NCBI GenBank assembly: GCA_963585895.1
Contig: OY757915.1
Span: 87,020,480-87,084,479 of the forward strand
Length of the DNA stretch: 64,000 bases
Reading direction: 5' to 3'
Source: Sepioteuthis lessoniana
Lineage: Eukaryota > Mollusca > Cephalopoda > Myopsida > Loliginidae
The notes under the pieces were generated by a model. That model was not told where the DNA came from and did no database searches. It saw only the letters and a list, made by a program, of their open reading frames with translations. Shown here piece by piece: positions 54,016 to 64,000 of this stretch (position 1 is its first letter; each line of letters begins with the position of its first letter). Both the position numbers and the translations under genes were made by a program.

Positions 54016-54210
54016 TCAAAGTAAAGTTAGTAACCGTAGTCGACAATGACTCGAAGGTTCCCTTTTCGACAGCTACTACACCAAGGTGTAGGGAAGGGCA
54101 TTACTCCTTTCCCAGGATTGACCCACTTTAATCTTGATCTGTACCATATAATGCAGAGTGTTAAGCAAGGAGGCATCAAGTACCATTTTTGAGTCTTTGG
54201 TTGGTTATAT
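54016..54210 (-). repeat. SINE D copy lacking its tRNA-like head
   Basis: Directly follows the preceding copy in the same orientation, from TAAAGTTAGTAACCGTAGTC to TTGAGTCTTTGGTTGG, ending at a TA run; the head is missing. Confidence 0.7.
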
Positions 54211-54422
54211 ATATATATATAGTCATGCACAAGCACTATTCATTTTAGAATATTTACTTTTCTCTTTTTGGACCAAAAACAATCTTTACATATATATACA
54301 GACAAAGAGAAATAAGTTTGGTTTCTTTTTTAAAATCTCCAAGTGAAGACGTTCAAGTCTTCTCACTGGTGCTCTTATGCCTGGGTCAAGTTAGTAAAGA
54401 AAGTGTCCTATATTAGCCCAAG

Positions 54423-54460
54423 CGATTTCGACCATTTCACTGGTCATCTTTCGGGTTAGT
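54423..54460 (-). other. Hammerhead-like block of a PLE, degraded
   Basis: The minus strand has GAAAGATGACCAGTGAAATGGTCGAAATCG: a GACCA/TGGTC stem followed by GAAAT. The CTGANGA side reads CCGAAAGAT, so the core is not intact. Confidence 0.25.
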
Positions 54461-54532
54461 GTAAGATCGTTTATTGCTCTTAGTTTTATTTATATTTATT
54501 TGGAGTGGTTTATATTTATTTGGAGTAGGTTT

Positions 54533-54965
54533 TTTTATAAATCATATGTAGGGTTGGTTCATTCTGTTAGGATGGGTGGTTAGTTATTGAATATGTTTGT
54601 CTCGCGGAAAATAACATAACACCGAATACCTATATTGGTCATACAACAACCACACTCTCTTGTCGCCTTACCGACCATCTCTCTGACATAAGCGCAAAAA
54701 AAACAGCATCTAATGACAAAGCATAACAAAGACACTGATAAACTCGAATCCCCAAATATAAGAAAGATCCTAATTAACAATACAAAAATCATATATATAA
54801 ACAATAATAAAAACCGTTAACAAATCCTCGAAACAATAAGTATGAAAAATAAAAAGCCAACTACAAATAAAATAGTATTCACAAGTATAAACATATTAAA
54901 CGTATTCAATAACTAACCACCCATCCTAGCTGAATGAACCAACCTCATTTATAATTTATAAAAAT
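54533..54965 (+). pseudogene. PLE fragment with inverted ends and GIY-YIG remnant
   Basis: 54533-54595 and 54900-54965 are inverted copies (GGATGGGTGGTTAGTTATTG and its inverse). Between them the plus strand encodes NTYIGHTTTTLSCRLTDHLS (the YIG-type start of a GIY-YIG nuclease, R following) and KLESPNIRKILINNTKIIYI, ending in NILNVFNN. One stop is present near 54725. It matches the C-terminal nuclease of a different PLE lineage than 1-640 (inference). Inverted termini are known for PLEs. Confidence 0.6.
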
Positions 54966-55033
54966 AAAAATGAAAACAAAAATAATGAACAAATAAATAA
55001 AAATACTTTATATAATGATTTGCTACCAAAGTA

Positions 55034-55133
<100 letters not shown>

Positions 55134-55139
55134 TACGTG

Positions 55140-55796
55140 CAAAATTTAGACAATGTTTTTAATAATATACTGAGGTTTACAATGAATAAAATATTTAAAA
55201 AACGATTAAAATATCTTTAATCTCGTATTCCCACCAAAGCCTCGATCCACTCGATAATATCGAGCAATCAAAATTCACCCTCCACCATTTCTCGTCATTT
55301 ATTCGATAATCCAACGTGTGCAGCTGCATATAACCAGTCCAAATTTTCCATTCATGAGTTCTCCAATAATGAACTCCGTTTTGTCGATCTTAAAGGCCTT
55401 GTTGATAACCAAATTCCAGCCAGAACTCTGTAGACAGAATCAATTCTATTCACTGATTCTCTTTAGCAATTATCTTAGACCAAGAGAAGTTAATATTACC
55501 TACGCCAACTTTGCTGGCTTACGGTCATTTTTTCCTTCCCTCCTCCTTGCATTTTTAGTGGTCACTACCCAAATTTTGAATTCCTCACATAATGACTCGA
55601 GTATTACGGACACAATTCTCAGAAGAGACGAAATCGAAATAAAGGGTCCCTATTTAAGAATTTTTTAAATATTTCAATCGTTTTTAAAATATTATATTCA
55701 TTTTAAACACGAGTACGATATTAAAAGCATTAAATATATATAGTGGCCACTTGAACAGACCTGAAGACATCATACAACCAAAACGGACCCAGTACA
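55140..55796. other. Stretch with an unrecognised 116-codon frame
   Basis: The plus-strand frame 55318-55668 (FPSLLLAFLVVTTQ segment) has a hydrophobic stretch but no recognisable motif, and I find no codon-bias or splice evidence. I do not call it a gene. Confidence 0.25.
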
Positions 55797-55955
55797 CTCA
55801 ACTTAGAGTAACATAAAACAGATTGACCAAAGCTCAGGCATAAGAATATCATCAAAAGAAAACTGAGGGTTATAAACTCAACTTAGAGTCACATAAAACA
55901 GATTGACCAAAGCTCAGGCATAAGAATAACATCAAAAGAAAACTGAGGGTTATGA
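55797..55955. repeat. 80-bp tandem duplication
   Basis: Two copies of a unit with CTCAACTTAGAGT, ACATAAAACAGATTGACC, AAAACTGAGGGTTAT; they differ at two or three positions. Confidence 0.9.
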
Positions 55956-56059
55956 ACAATCTTTTGAACGATTGGCAATACCAGTCGAAAAATCGAAAAA
56001 CTGGGGGAAAAATCAGTAGGATATCATCGGATACGATGATGGACAGTCAGTAGTCGTTA

Positions 56060-56065
<6 letters not shown>

Positions 56066-56115
<50 letters not shown>

Positions 56116-56120
56116 TCGTA
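56066..56120. repeat. (TA)n microsatellite
   Basis: TA run with a CATA break. A second long run lies at 56266-56338. Confidence 0.95.
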
Positions 56121-56265
56121 TGTGTGCGAGATGAAAAAATAAGCTCTAACCAAAGACTACGCTCGCCATTGTCAATCAAGTGAAGAAGACATAAAAAATT
56201 GAAACAGATGTATATTTATGAAATAATAAAAACCACAATATCTAATTTAGATTCATTTACGGTCC

Positions 56266-56338
<73 letters not shown>
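56266..56338. repeat. (TA)n microsatellite
   Basis: Almost uninterrupted TA. Confidence 0.95.
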
Positions 56339-56341
<3 letters not shown>

Positions 56342-56740
56342 ACTGTTTACTGTATTCACCAGCCTTGCCCCTCATTAAACAACCGATGCTACATTCAGTA
56401 CTCTCTGAATATGTATCGATCTAAATTTAAAATCTCTAATGTAAAAAATAAAAATAAAATTTTAAAATAAAGATTGAAAAACAACGCTACAGGATATCTA
56501 CGAAAATTTAAAACCTCTTTACATTCTGTAAAGAAAACATCTTAGAAATTAAAAGCAAAAGCCTCATTGAATAATGAAAAAATAACATAAACGAAAATTT
56601 TACTTGTAGAAAATTTCGGACATTTTCTATATAAAATTGAATTTGCCAAAAGAAAACTTTAAGATAAATAACTGAAAAATGCTTTGTCTGCACCTATTAA
56701 CGAAACATGCTTAAGAGACCGGCTACTGCTTATATATATA

Positions 56741-57182
56741 TTTGGTATCTCAATATACATTGGAGCCAGGTGACTGCTAATAACTCTTCTAATGATAACG
56801 ATATGTTCTTTTTCGTTTCAGATTTGAAAATAGAATACTATAACAACTATTAATTCTTGATCACAATGCCTCGGACAAGAGAGGAGAAAATATTTTGCGT
56901 CAGTACTTATTTGGAGACAAAATCATTCAAAACTGTTTCAAAATAGATGTAACCCATTAATATAGGGTTTCTCCATATACATGGGACCCACATGACTGTT
57001 ATTAACTCTATTAATAATAATGTTGTATTCTTTTTCGTTTCAGATTTGAAAATGGTACATTATAACAACAATTAATCCTCGATCACAATAACTTGGACAA
57101 GAGAGGAGAAAATATTTTGCGTCACTTCCTATTTGGAGACAAAATCATTGAAAACTGTCTCAAAATAGATGTAACCCATTAA
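56741..57182 (+). pseudogene. Transposase N-terminus in two tandem copies
   Basis: Two ~220-bp units. Each holds a pyrimidine tract ending TTTCGTTTCAG, then ATTTGAAAAT, and a coding block: unit 1 from ATG at 56866 reads MPRTREEKIFCVSTYLETKS, FKTVSK, stop; unit 2 has lost the ATG but keeps TREEKIFCVTSYLETKS. This is the N-terminal helix-turn-helix start of a family of mariner-like or related transposable-element proteins (from memory). Both stop at the same point in TCAAAATAGATGTAACCC, so the rest was deleted before the duplication. Confidence 0.55.
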
Positions 57183-57395
57183 TATGATAATGACTTATTA
57201 CTAAGACAAGAAACTCAAAAGAGATTGTAAGTCCTGGAAGCTGAAATAATAACAATTAAAAAACATTGATTTGATATCTCGTTCAAAGGATGCATTTTTA
57301 CAAGACGTGTTCTAAATGACCGTCATTGTACTTGTCTCAGTAATAAATCTTTATCATATTAATGGATTGCATCATTTTTGAGACACCCTGTATAT
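57162..57395. mobile_element. Inverted-repeat end of the same transposon
   Basis: Sequence from 57162 (TCAAAATAGATGTAACCC, ATTAATATGATAATG, TTATTACTAAGAC) is the near inverse of the end at 57325-57390 (GTCTCAGTAATAAATC, ATTAATGG, TTTTTGAGACACCCTGTA). The right side ends CACCCTGTA as the other mariner-type ends in this window do. It looks like a terminal inverted repeat with a short spacer. Confidence 0.5.
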
Positions 57396-57496
57396 TGCTA
57401 CCGTATGTTTTGGTAGCTTAGAAAGAAAAAACGCTATTTTAAAAAACACCTGAGAGAAAGTAATGGATATTAACAGATTGAGATTGATATATATTT

Positions 57497-58255
57497 ACCC
57501 AACCCCTCTACATAAACTGGATGCGACACTGGATCAGTTTTTAAGCTGATTTAAACAGGTTCGAACTCCTCCTGCACTGGTTCCTACATCAAGGTTAAAG
57601 AGTCATGTTTTCTCACCTATTTACCCATAGCTGGAGAGAAAATAGATTTATACCTTTCCCAAGATTTTGTTTGTCTGAGTTATATGACTCATCAACCATT
57701 GTTTTTTGTTTTTGTTTTTTGTTGTTTTTTTTGTTTAATGCCAAATCTTGTTTATTCATATATATTAAATCTATATATATGATTTGTAAACAGATTTTAT
57801 AGATAACATTCTTAAACAAGCCTGAGCTATTTTTTGCACACATTTAATTGGTTTCAATTACTGCTATATAGCAGTAACGATTTTAACATCAGTCATTTGT
57901 TTGCACGCATAATTTGTTCCATTTGATCCATAGACAGGACCCTGTCAGGTGCTACCACTCATAAGCAGAGTGGACCTGAGAGTAATGTCAATGAAGGAGT
58001 ACTAGGCATTCCCCAAATCTCCAAGGCTGAAGCTTCACCATCAGATAGTTTAATGTCATATCCAGAACACTCGTTGCGGGCGGGGTCTTTCTCCTCTGCA
58101 GAGATGCAGTCGGTGTATTCTACAGCCCCAGCCAACTTGGCTCTTCCCCAATGGAATCAGCGCCACATGAAAGGCAAACAGCCTTATCCAGGATATGAAC
58201 TCGGGTCGCAATGTCCATTCACAATGACGGTGACCATTACACCACGAGAACTTCC
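57497..58255 (-). repeat. SINE C interrupted by element A
   Basis: SINE C 3' part at 57497-57670 (inverse of CCCAACCCCTCTAC..., TTCTCACCTATTTACCC, TATACCTTTCCCAAG). SINE C head at 58150-58255 (inverse B box CAGGATATGAACTCGGG, inverse A box ACCATTACACCACGAG). Element A lies between, at about 57735-58145, in the same orientation. Confidence 0.65.
57735..58145 (-). repeat. Element A copy inside SINE C
   Basis: Tail TTTAATGCCAAATCTTG, ATATGATTTGTAAACAG, AAACAAGCCTGAGC, then ACCCTGTCAGGTGCTACC and head ending at AGCCCCAGCCAACTTGGC. Confidence 0.7.
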
Positions 58256-58259
58256 TGGG

Positions 58260-58775
58260 GTAGATAGACAGATAGATATATAAGATTGAGATAGATAGAT
58301 AGATAGATAGCAGCCCTTGTATAGGAGACAAGAGCCAGAGATAATTTCATTATGAACTGAGATAATAGCCCTATCGATCACAGAATCGATTGACAAATGA
58401 ATCAATTTTATCAAGCTAAGCCAGGCGTTTTAACATACAAAACGTAGTAGATCGAGTCTCTCACCGCTCAAACACACACATCGCCCATAAAAATATTCAG
58501 CACATGTCCAACTTGACATTCAAAGTGGAACTTGACAAATAAAAGCGAGTAAAATAACCGACGTCTTGATGTAATTAGTGGTGTATTGTGAGAGGATCTT
58601 GGATTTGTGTAAGCGACAAGATCTTTTTTTTTTTTTTTTTTGGTCAGTCTTAAAGTGAACGCCTCTTCGAGTCATTGTATTATTTCCAAGTGCAGATTTA
58701 CGAAGTCGAATGTTTCAATAAAAGGACTCATAGGAGTTTGAAGTAAATAAATATAAAGTGATAGAGATAGATATA
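58260..58775. other. Stretch without a gene
   Basis: A (GATA)n run at 58262-58308 and a T run at 58626-58641. Confidence 0.5.
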
Positions 58776-58779
58776 TGAG

Positions 58780-58780
58780 A

Positions 58781-58862
<82 letters not shown>
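58780..58862. repeat. (TA)n-(TG)n microsatellite
   Basis: TA run then TG run, followed by a GA-rich run to 58905. Confidence 0.95.
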
Positions 58863-58865
<3 letters not shown>

Positions 58866-58919
58866 AAAGAGAAAGAGGGAGGAGGAAAGAAAAAGAGAAA
58901 GATGGCCAGAAAGAAAGTT

Positions 58920-59480
58920 TAGGTTTGGGTTTGGGTTTATGGCATATCAACAATTATAGATTATTTAATGCCAGATCCATTTTTATACATATAAACAGGT
59001 CTATTTCTAATAATTCTGTTTAGCATAAGTACACAGTTTAAATGTCAAAACATTTTTATTTCTAGATATTCAGTTTAGTCAACAAAATTAAATGAATCAC
59101 TAACAATTCAGTTAAGCATCAGTCATTTATTTACACACAGGTAAATGTCAAAACAGTTCTATTTCAAACAATTCACTAGAACATAAATACGCAGTTTAAA
59201 TGTCAAAAGAGTTCCATTTCAAGCTATTCAGTTTAGCATAATTACACAGTTTAGTTCTATTTGACCCATATATAGGACCCTATCAGGTGCTACCTCTCTG
59301 AGGCAGAGTGGACCTGGGAGCGGTGGCAATAAAGAGATACTCCGCATTTCCCAAAGCTGCAGCATTACTGGAGCCACACCATCAGATTGTTTCGTGTCAT
59401 ATCAATGACACTCGTTAAAGGAGTCTTACCCCTCTGCAGAGAAGCAGTTGATGTATTCTACAGCCCCAGCCGACTGGGCC
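58920..59480 (-). repeat. Element A copy
   Basis: GGCATATCAACAATTATAG tail, TTCAGTTTAGCATAA repeats, GGCAGAGTGGACCTGGGAGC, and head CAGCCCCAGCCGACTGGGCC. Confidence 0.72.
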
Positions 59481-59559
59481 ACAAAGAGAAGGGGTGATGA
59501 ATTGTAATTTGAAACATTTTCTAAGAAGATTTTTTTTAATACGGAGGAACTAGAAATCT

Positions 59560-61310
59560 GGGGAAGATTTGGAGTTCTAGAGAGCTGAAGAGAATTGAAA
59601 GCCACCAGTAACCATTGATATGAAACCTCACAAGGAGTATAATAATAAAATACCTAGGTTGTCCCCCTGGTTAGATACTCGAGACCATTCTTAAAGTGGG
59701 CAAGAGAAAAACTTCAAAAAAATGGACCAGAAAGTAAGAAAACTCATATATAATGTATAAGGCCTTACATCCCAGAGACGACAAAGACTGTATGTGTCAA
59801 GAAAAGGAGGAGGAAGAGGACTTGCCAGCATTCAAGGTAGCGTTGATGCATCGATACATAGACTCTACATAAACAAACGTGGAAGAAGACTGATTACAGC
59901 CATCAGAAACAATTCAGACAACGTACTCATCAACAGAACAGAAATAACTAGAAAACAAAAATGGGAAGAAAGACAACTGTATGTGTTATATAGCTATGAC
60001 TAACTATACAAACACATATGCATATGCATGCAAAATCATAATGACGACACAATAAAGACGAGCGACATAGTTCTTAGAAAAATATACCTCTCACTTTATT
60101 TGAAAGGGTTGTGTGTGAGAGGGAGTTGGAGACCGAAAAGAACTGCAACAAATTGGCCCCCACTCTATTGGCTATAACCGCGTTTCTTTCCCGTTCTCCT
60201 GGGCTGCTCAACCGAGGGCCAGGAGCCCAGCCTCTCTGGGTGCTGGTTTTCTCTACCGCGTCTTATTTCCAACTCGTCTGATCTCCAACCTGATTGAAAT
60301 TCCTGCGCACTGAGTTATATAATAGTTCAACGTCCACCTTCTTCTTGTGGGCGTCACAAATCACACTCATTTAACCCGTCCACGGTAAAGGTTATAATAT
60401 CCTGATATTCCTCGACTGGATGCACCTGTTATTTACACAGATGCATTTCCTATTTTGACAGCCCGGCCGGGTCATAGGTCAATATGCAACATATGGACAC
60501 TTAGAGCGACAAACATACGAAATCTCGCTCGAGAAAACTTGGACACAGCTAAGAAAGGGAAACCTTAAGAAAGAAACAGAATCTCCTCTAATAGCAGCAC
60601 AAAACAACGCCGTAAGAACCAATCATATCAAAGCGAGAATAGATAAGACGCAACAAAATAGCAAATGTAGGCTATACGGTGACAGAGATGAAACCATCAA
60701 TCACTTAATAAGCGAATGCAGCAAATTAGCGCAAAGAGAGTATAAGAGTAGAAACAACTGGGTGGGGAACGGGATCCACTGGGAACTGTGCAAGAAATTG
60801 AAATCTGACTACGCGAACAAGTGGTATATGCACAACCCAAAATCTGTCCCGGAGAACGAGACGCACAAGCTTCTCTGGGATTTTGATATACAAACGATCG
60901 CCTAAACTCGGCCAGATGACCAGACCTAGTGATAGTCATCAAAAAAACTTGCCGAATCATGGACTTTGCCGTCCCGGCTGACCATAAAGTAAAATTGAAG
61001 GAAGGTGAAAAGAGAGATAAATACCTGGACCTTGCTAGAGAACTGAAAACACTATGAAACATGAAAGTGACAGTGATACCAATTATAATCGCTGCGCTTG
61101 GTACGGTCATCGAAGGATTGGTAAAGGTACTGGAAGAATTGGAAATAAGAAAACGAGTGAAGACCATTCAAACGACTGCACTATTAAGATTGGCCAGAAT
61201 ACTGAGAAGAGTCCTGTAGACATAAAGAGACTTGCTGTGATACAAACTTCAATGAAATACCATCAGCTGATTCTGGTCTGAAAAACTCTCAAAGAAGTAA
61301 ACTAATAATT
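59560..61310 (+). pseudogene. LINE E copy (post-RT to C-terminus) interrupted by LTR1
   Basis: Plus strand, in order: KALHPRD.. near 59757, SRKGGGRGLASIQGSVDASI (59797-59855), RGRRLITAIRNN, ITRKQKWEERQLY (to 59980), LTR1, then WTQLRKGNLKKETESPLIAA (60540-60600), the zinc-binding stretch SKCRLYGDRDETINHLISEC (60660-60720), RNNWVGNGIHWELCKKLKS (60750-60810), KWYMHNPKSVPENETHKLLW, DFAVPADH.VKL (60960-61000), RDKYLDLARELKTL (61010-61050) and the C-terminal end with SPVDIKRLAVIQTS (61213-61250). It is the best-preserved LINE E here. CRLYGD lacks one Cys of the motif. Several frameshifts remain. Confidence 0.78.
59984..60491 (-). mobile_element. Solo LTR, family LTR1 (copy 3)
   Basis: Starts TGTTATATAG and ends ATATGCAACA, flanked by TATG (59980-59983 and 60492-60495). 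The insertion splits LINE E precisely, and the host reads through if one TATG and the LTR are set aside. Minus-strand TATA-like CTATTATATAACTC near 60315 and AAATAAAGTGAG near 60095 are conserved with the other copies. Confidence 0.85.
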
Positions 61311-61484
61311 ACAATGAATTGTCTATTAAAAAACGAGTTTTAAAAGTGTTCAATGCTTCAAAATTATGGTTTAAAACTAAGAACATTAAAATCGTGTAAC
61401 GATCACGGTGACACGTGAAACCCAAATAAACTGGAAGAGTACCATATGAAAATCACAAATAGCGTGAAACAAACTATATATATA

Positions 61485-61507
61485 TATAGATAGATAGATA
61501 TAGATGT

Positions 61508-61548
<41 letters not shown>

Positions 61549-61654
61549 ATACAATGTACATAATTACAGTTCTGACACATATTGAGCACTTATAAAAGTA
61601 TACAAAAAGAGAAAAAAACGAAAAAAAAGAGAATAAAATATACACATACACACA

Positions 61655-61724
<70 letters not shown>

Positions 61725-61725
61725 T
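61485..61725. repeat. Microsatellites (GATA)n, (TA)n, (TA)n-(TG)n
   Basis: GATA-like at 61485-61502, TA at 61510-61543, TA-TG at 61660-61723. Confidence 0.9.
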
Positions 61726-62039
61726 ACATTAATGATTACTTTTTGTCTTGGTAAATACAGCTTCAATCTTGAAATGCTTTGAAAGCACCTACGTTTTTTG
61801 TTTTTTAGTTGTTTTTTTTTATGTGTTATTCTAGCCAACAATTCAGACATTTTGAGCAGACTGTCATCTGTCAAAACGCCTAGCGTTTCTCATGTTTTTT
61901 CAAACATTTCACACATCACTCAACCATAAAAATGTACTTCATTTCCTATCATATTTTTCCTTCTGAAGAAGCCGATTCGCGCTTTATGTCTCACATTCTT
62001 TGAGACATCACCTCAAATATGTTATCATTAGGGTGTATA

Positions 62040-62180
62040 AATTGGTTGGTTGGTGCTTAATGGCATATCAACCTTTGCAGGTTATTTAATGCCAAATCCT
62101 GTTCATGTATATATATATATATGATTTGGCATCAAATAACCCGCAAGGGTTGTTATGCCATGAAAACAACCAACCATTTA
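62040..62180. repeat. Inverted pair of SINE B/element A tails
   Basis: Tail in minus orientation at 62040-62103 (GGCATATCAACCTTTGCAGG) and in plus orientation at 62130-62178 (GGCATCAAATAACCCGCAAG), with a TA run between. The whole forms a long hairpin. Confidence 0.8.
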
Positions 62181-62236
62181 TATATATATATATATACGGT
62201 GAGAGAGAGAGAAAGAGAAGGTTAGATTTGATTTGT

Positions 62237-62822
62237 AAGTAAATCATCATCATCATCATTATCATGTTGTGTCGCCAGCACGGATATCCCTGACCCTCTC
62301 TCGCCACTTCTCCCTATCTTTCATCGCCTCTGGCAGGTCTTCAGGGCTACATCCCGTATCCTCACATAACTGCTGTATGTATGTTCGAGCTGGCCGTCCT
62401 GCTTTAGTCCGGCCATATGTAGGGGTCCATAGGAATACATCACTTATGGGCTCACCTCTGCTTCTCCAGCAGTGTCCTGCATGTGTGGTTCGTCTAACTT
62501 GTATAGTTTTCGTGATGGGAGGCAGGTGGCCGTATAGTTGGTTCCTTGTGGGGTGTTGCCACCTGGACTTGTTCAATATTGCTCTCAACATTCTTGTGTA
62601 ATTGCCGTCTAGCTTCTTCTCCAACCGTTTAGTTAGCGCCCAAGTAGTGCATCCATACAGCAGTATCGATACGACCGCTGCTTGGAAGAAACTGCGTTTC
62701 ATTTTATCGGTCAGGTCTGATTTCCATATGATCAAAAAGCCTATCGATAGCTGTCAATGCCTTCGTTAGCCGTGTGTCGATGTCTTTTTCGGTTGATGAG
62801 ACACTGCTTCTTAGGTAAGTAA
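62237..62822 (-). pseudogene. LINE F, 5'-truncated copy
   Basis: Starts with the inverse of the (ATG)n tail. The minus-strand frame 62262-62735 encodes FFQAAVVSILLYGCTTWALT, RLEKKLDGNYTRMLRAILNK, NQLYGHLPPITKTIQVRRT, GHCWRSRGEPISDVFLW, EDLPEAMKDREKWRERVRD. Upstream it extends through the KAWTAI region with a shift near 62735 (extra bases AAA). One of the better-preserved short copies. Confidence 0.8.
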
Positions 62823-62824
62823 AT

Positions 62825-63035
62825 AGTCAGTAGGTAACTTTATTATTTAATGAGATGTGGCTTATTTGTTTGCAAACAATTGAACTGTTTCAATTATTAC
62901 TATTGAATATTAATAATTCTATTTTATTTAAATCATTTGCTTGCACATATTTAAATGTTTTCAAGTATTGCTATCTAATACAAATAATTTTATTTAGCAT
63001 TAATCCTTTGTTCGCACGCAAGTATTTCGATTTAA
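62825..63035 (-). repeat. Element A-like AT-rich repeats
   Basis: Contains TTGTTTGCAAACA and ATTTAAATG-type units as in the middle of element A; head and tail absent. Confidence 0.35.
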
Positions 63036-63039
63036 CATT

Positions 63040-63280
63040 GGTTTGGTTTGGTTTCTTTTTTTAATGGCATATCACCCTTTGTAGGTTATTTAATGCCAAA
63101 GCCATTCTCCTTGAAGAACAGTAGTGGTACTATTTAACCCATAGCTGGGAGGATAAGGGGGTTCATGCCTTTCCCAAGGGTATTTGCCCGAAAGTGAACG
63201 TAATAGCGCGACTGGAGTACAAACTTGCTTACTACAATTCTGCAGTCCATCACTTTAACCATTACACCACGAGGAAACCC
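63040..63280 (-). repeat. SINE B, full-length copy
   Basis: Tail (inverse of TTTAATGGCATATCACCC), CATTCTCCTTGAAGAACAG, CATAGCTGGGAGGATAAGG, inverse B box CTGGAGTACAAAC, inverse A box AACCATTACACCACGAGG. Confidence 0.8.
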
Positions 63281-63372
63281 ACTAACATTGGTTATTCTAT
63301 TTATCAAATATTCCTATCTGATACAAAAAATGTCCCCACATCCGTATGGTTTCAGATAAATAACAATAAGTA

Positions 63373-63632
63373 AGTAAAGTTGGCGACAGTAGTCGAGAGC
63401 AACCAGAAGGCCCCTTTTTCAATAGCTAATACACCAAGGTGTAGGGGTGGGCTCTACTCCTTCCCCTGGATTGCTCCACTTTACCCTTGATACGTACCTT
63501 ATATTGCTGAGTGCTGAGCAAGGTGGTATCAAGTACCATTTTTAAAGTCTTTGTTATGACTCGACCTGGGATTGAACCCAAGTCTCCCGAACCATTGGCG
63601 AACACTCTACCCACTATTCCAATGAGCCGGTT
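63373..63632 (-). repeat. SINE D, full-length copy
   Basis: 3' end TAAAGTTGGCGACAGTAG, TACACCAAGGTGTAGGGGTG, B box inverse GGGATTGAACCCAAG, A-box region inverse ACTCTACCCACTATTCC. Confidence 0.8.
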
Positions 63633-63659
63633 AAATAACAATAATAATCCCTAATACAT

Positions 63660-63870
63660 CATTGAACAGTTCTGTTTGATACAGAGATGAGACCCTAACT
63701 GGTGGAACTAATCTAGGTCAGAGTAGACTTGAGAGTAATGGTAATGAAAAGGTTACAGGTTCAGTCTTGACTACAAGTAAAAATATCACGGAATATTTTC
63801 TATTAACACTTGTATCCGGTAAAAGGTTATGGTTTAGTGTCATACCCGGGACATTCAAAGATTTGTTTTT
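63660..63870 (-). repeat. Element A fragment containing a SINE J piece
   Basis: TTTGATACAGAGATGAGACC, AGGTCAGAGTAGACTTGAG; at 63755-63825 a SINE J segment (B box CAGGTTCAGTCTTG, then CACTTGTATCCGGT); then GTTTAGTGTCATACCCGGGAC, which is element A again. The window ends soon after with unassigned sequence. Confidence 0.5.
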
Positions 63871-64000
63871 TCTCAATGCGACTGATCCTCAGCCACCCAC
63901 TACTTGCACCTCTAAGATAAAAATGATTTAGCCTTTGCTTGCCACAAGAGCCACAAGAGCAATTTGAAGAATACGGTCGAGACAATCACGAAGATGCAAG

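Noticed and set aside
55318..55668. 116-codon frame as a host gene
   Set aside because: No motif, no recognisable splice or promoter context, AT-rich; kept only as an unassigned stretch.

Overview
This window is eukaryotic, repeat-dominated DNA, most likely intergenic or intronic sequence from an invertebrate. I lean towards a mollusc, possibly a cephalopod: the DNA is AT-rich with very many (TA)n/(TG)n tracts, there are several tRNA-derived SINE families, and the LINE proteins resemble types I associate with octopus and other lophotrochozoan genomes. The taxonomic call is inference. I see no convincing host protein-coding gene, no rRNA and no intact tRNA gene. Long open frames are either transposon proteins or by-products of simple repeats.

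Working names used below. LINE F: RTE-like non-LTR retrotransposon whose 3' end is (ATG)n, in ten fragments; one copy (24733-26562, minus) keeps an uninterrupted reverse-transcriptase frame. LINE E: a non-LTR element with a CCHC-like motif and a restriction-like endonuclease C-terminus (R2/R4-like), in several broken copies. SINE B, C, D, H, J: tRNA-derived families with recognisable A and B boxes. Element A: a longer dispersed repeat that shares its 3' tail with SINE B. LTR1 and LTR2: two solo-LTR families. PLE: Penelope-like element pieces with GIY-YIG endonuclease remnants. There are also mariner-type DNA transposons and MITEs and one hAT-like MITE.

Layout. 0-10 kb: PLE end, SINEs, LTR2, two LINE F copies, a 20-bp minisatellite, LTR1, and a LINE E split by SINE D. 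10-14 kb: a ~1.1-kb inverted repeat. 14-20 kb: LINE E copies interrupted by LTR1 and LTR2, then SINEs, one with an eight-fold internal expansion. 20-22 kb: the longest repeat-poor stretch. 22-29 kb: a deleted mariner, a PLE piece, a minisatellite holding two LINE F insertions, and a twin-primed LINE F split by a foldback element with hammerhead-like motifs. 29-46 kb: microsatellites, MITEs, SINEs, element A copies, minisatellites. 46-54 kb: a deleted mariner with perfect terminal repeats, a 111-bp-arm palindrome, another foldback, LINE E pieces, SINEs and a decayed mariner transposase. 54-64 kb: a PLE with inverted ends, a duplicated transposase N-terminus, nested SINE/element A, a LINE E with LTR1 inside, and LINE F.

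The genes do not form a host pathway. The window reads as a record of successive, nested insertions: LTR1 into LINE E, SINE D into LINE E, LINE F into a minisatellite, PLE-like element into LINE F. Several target-site duplications remain legible.
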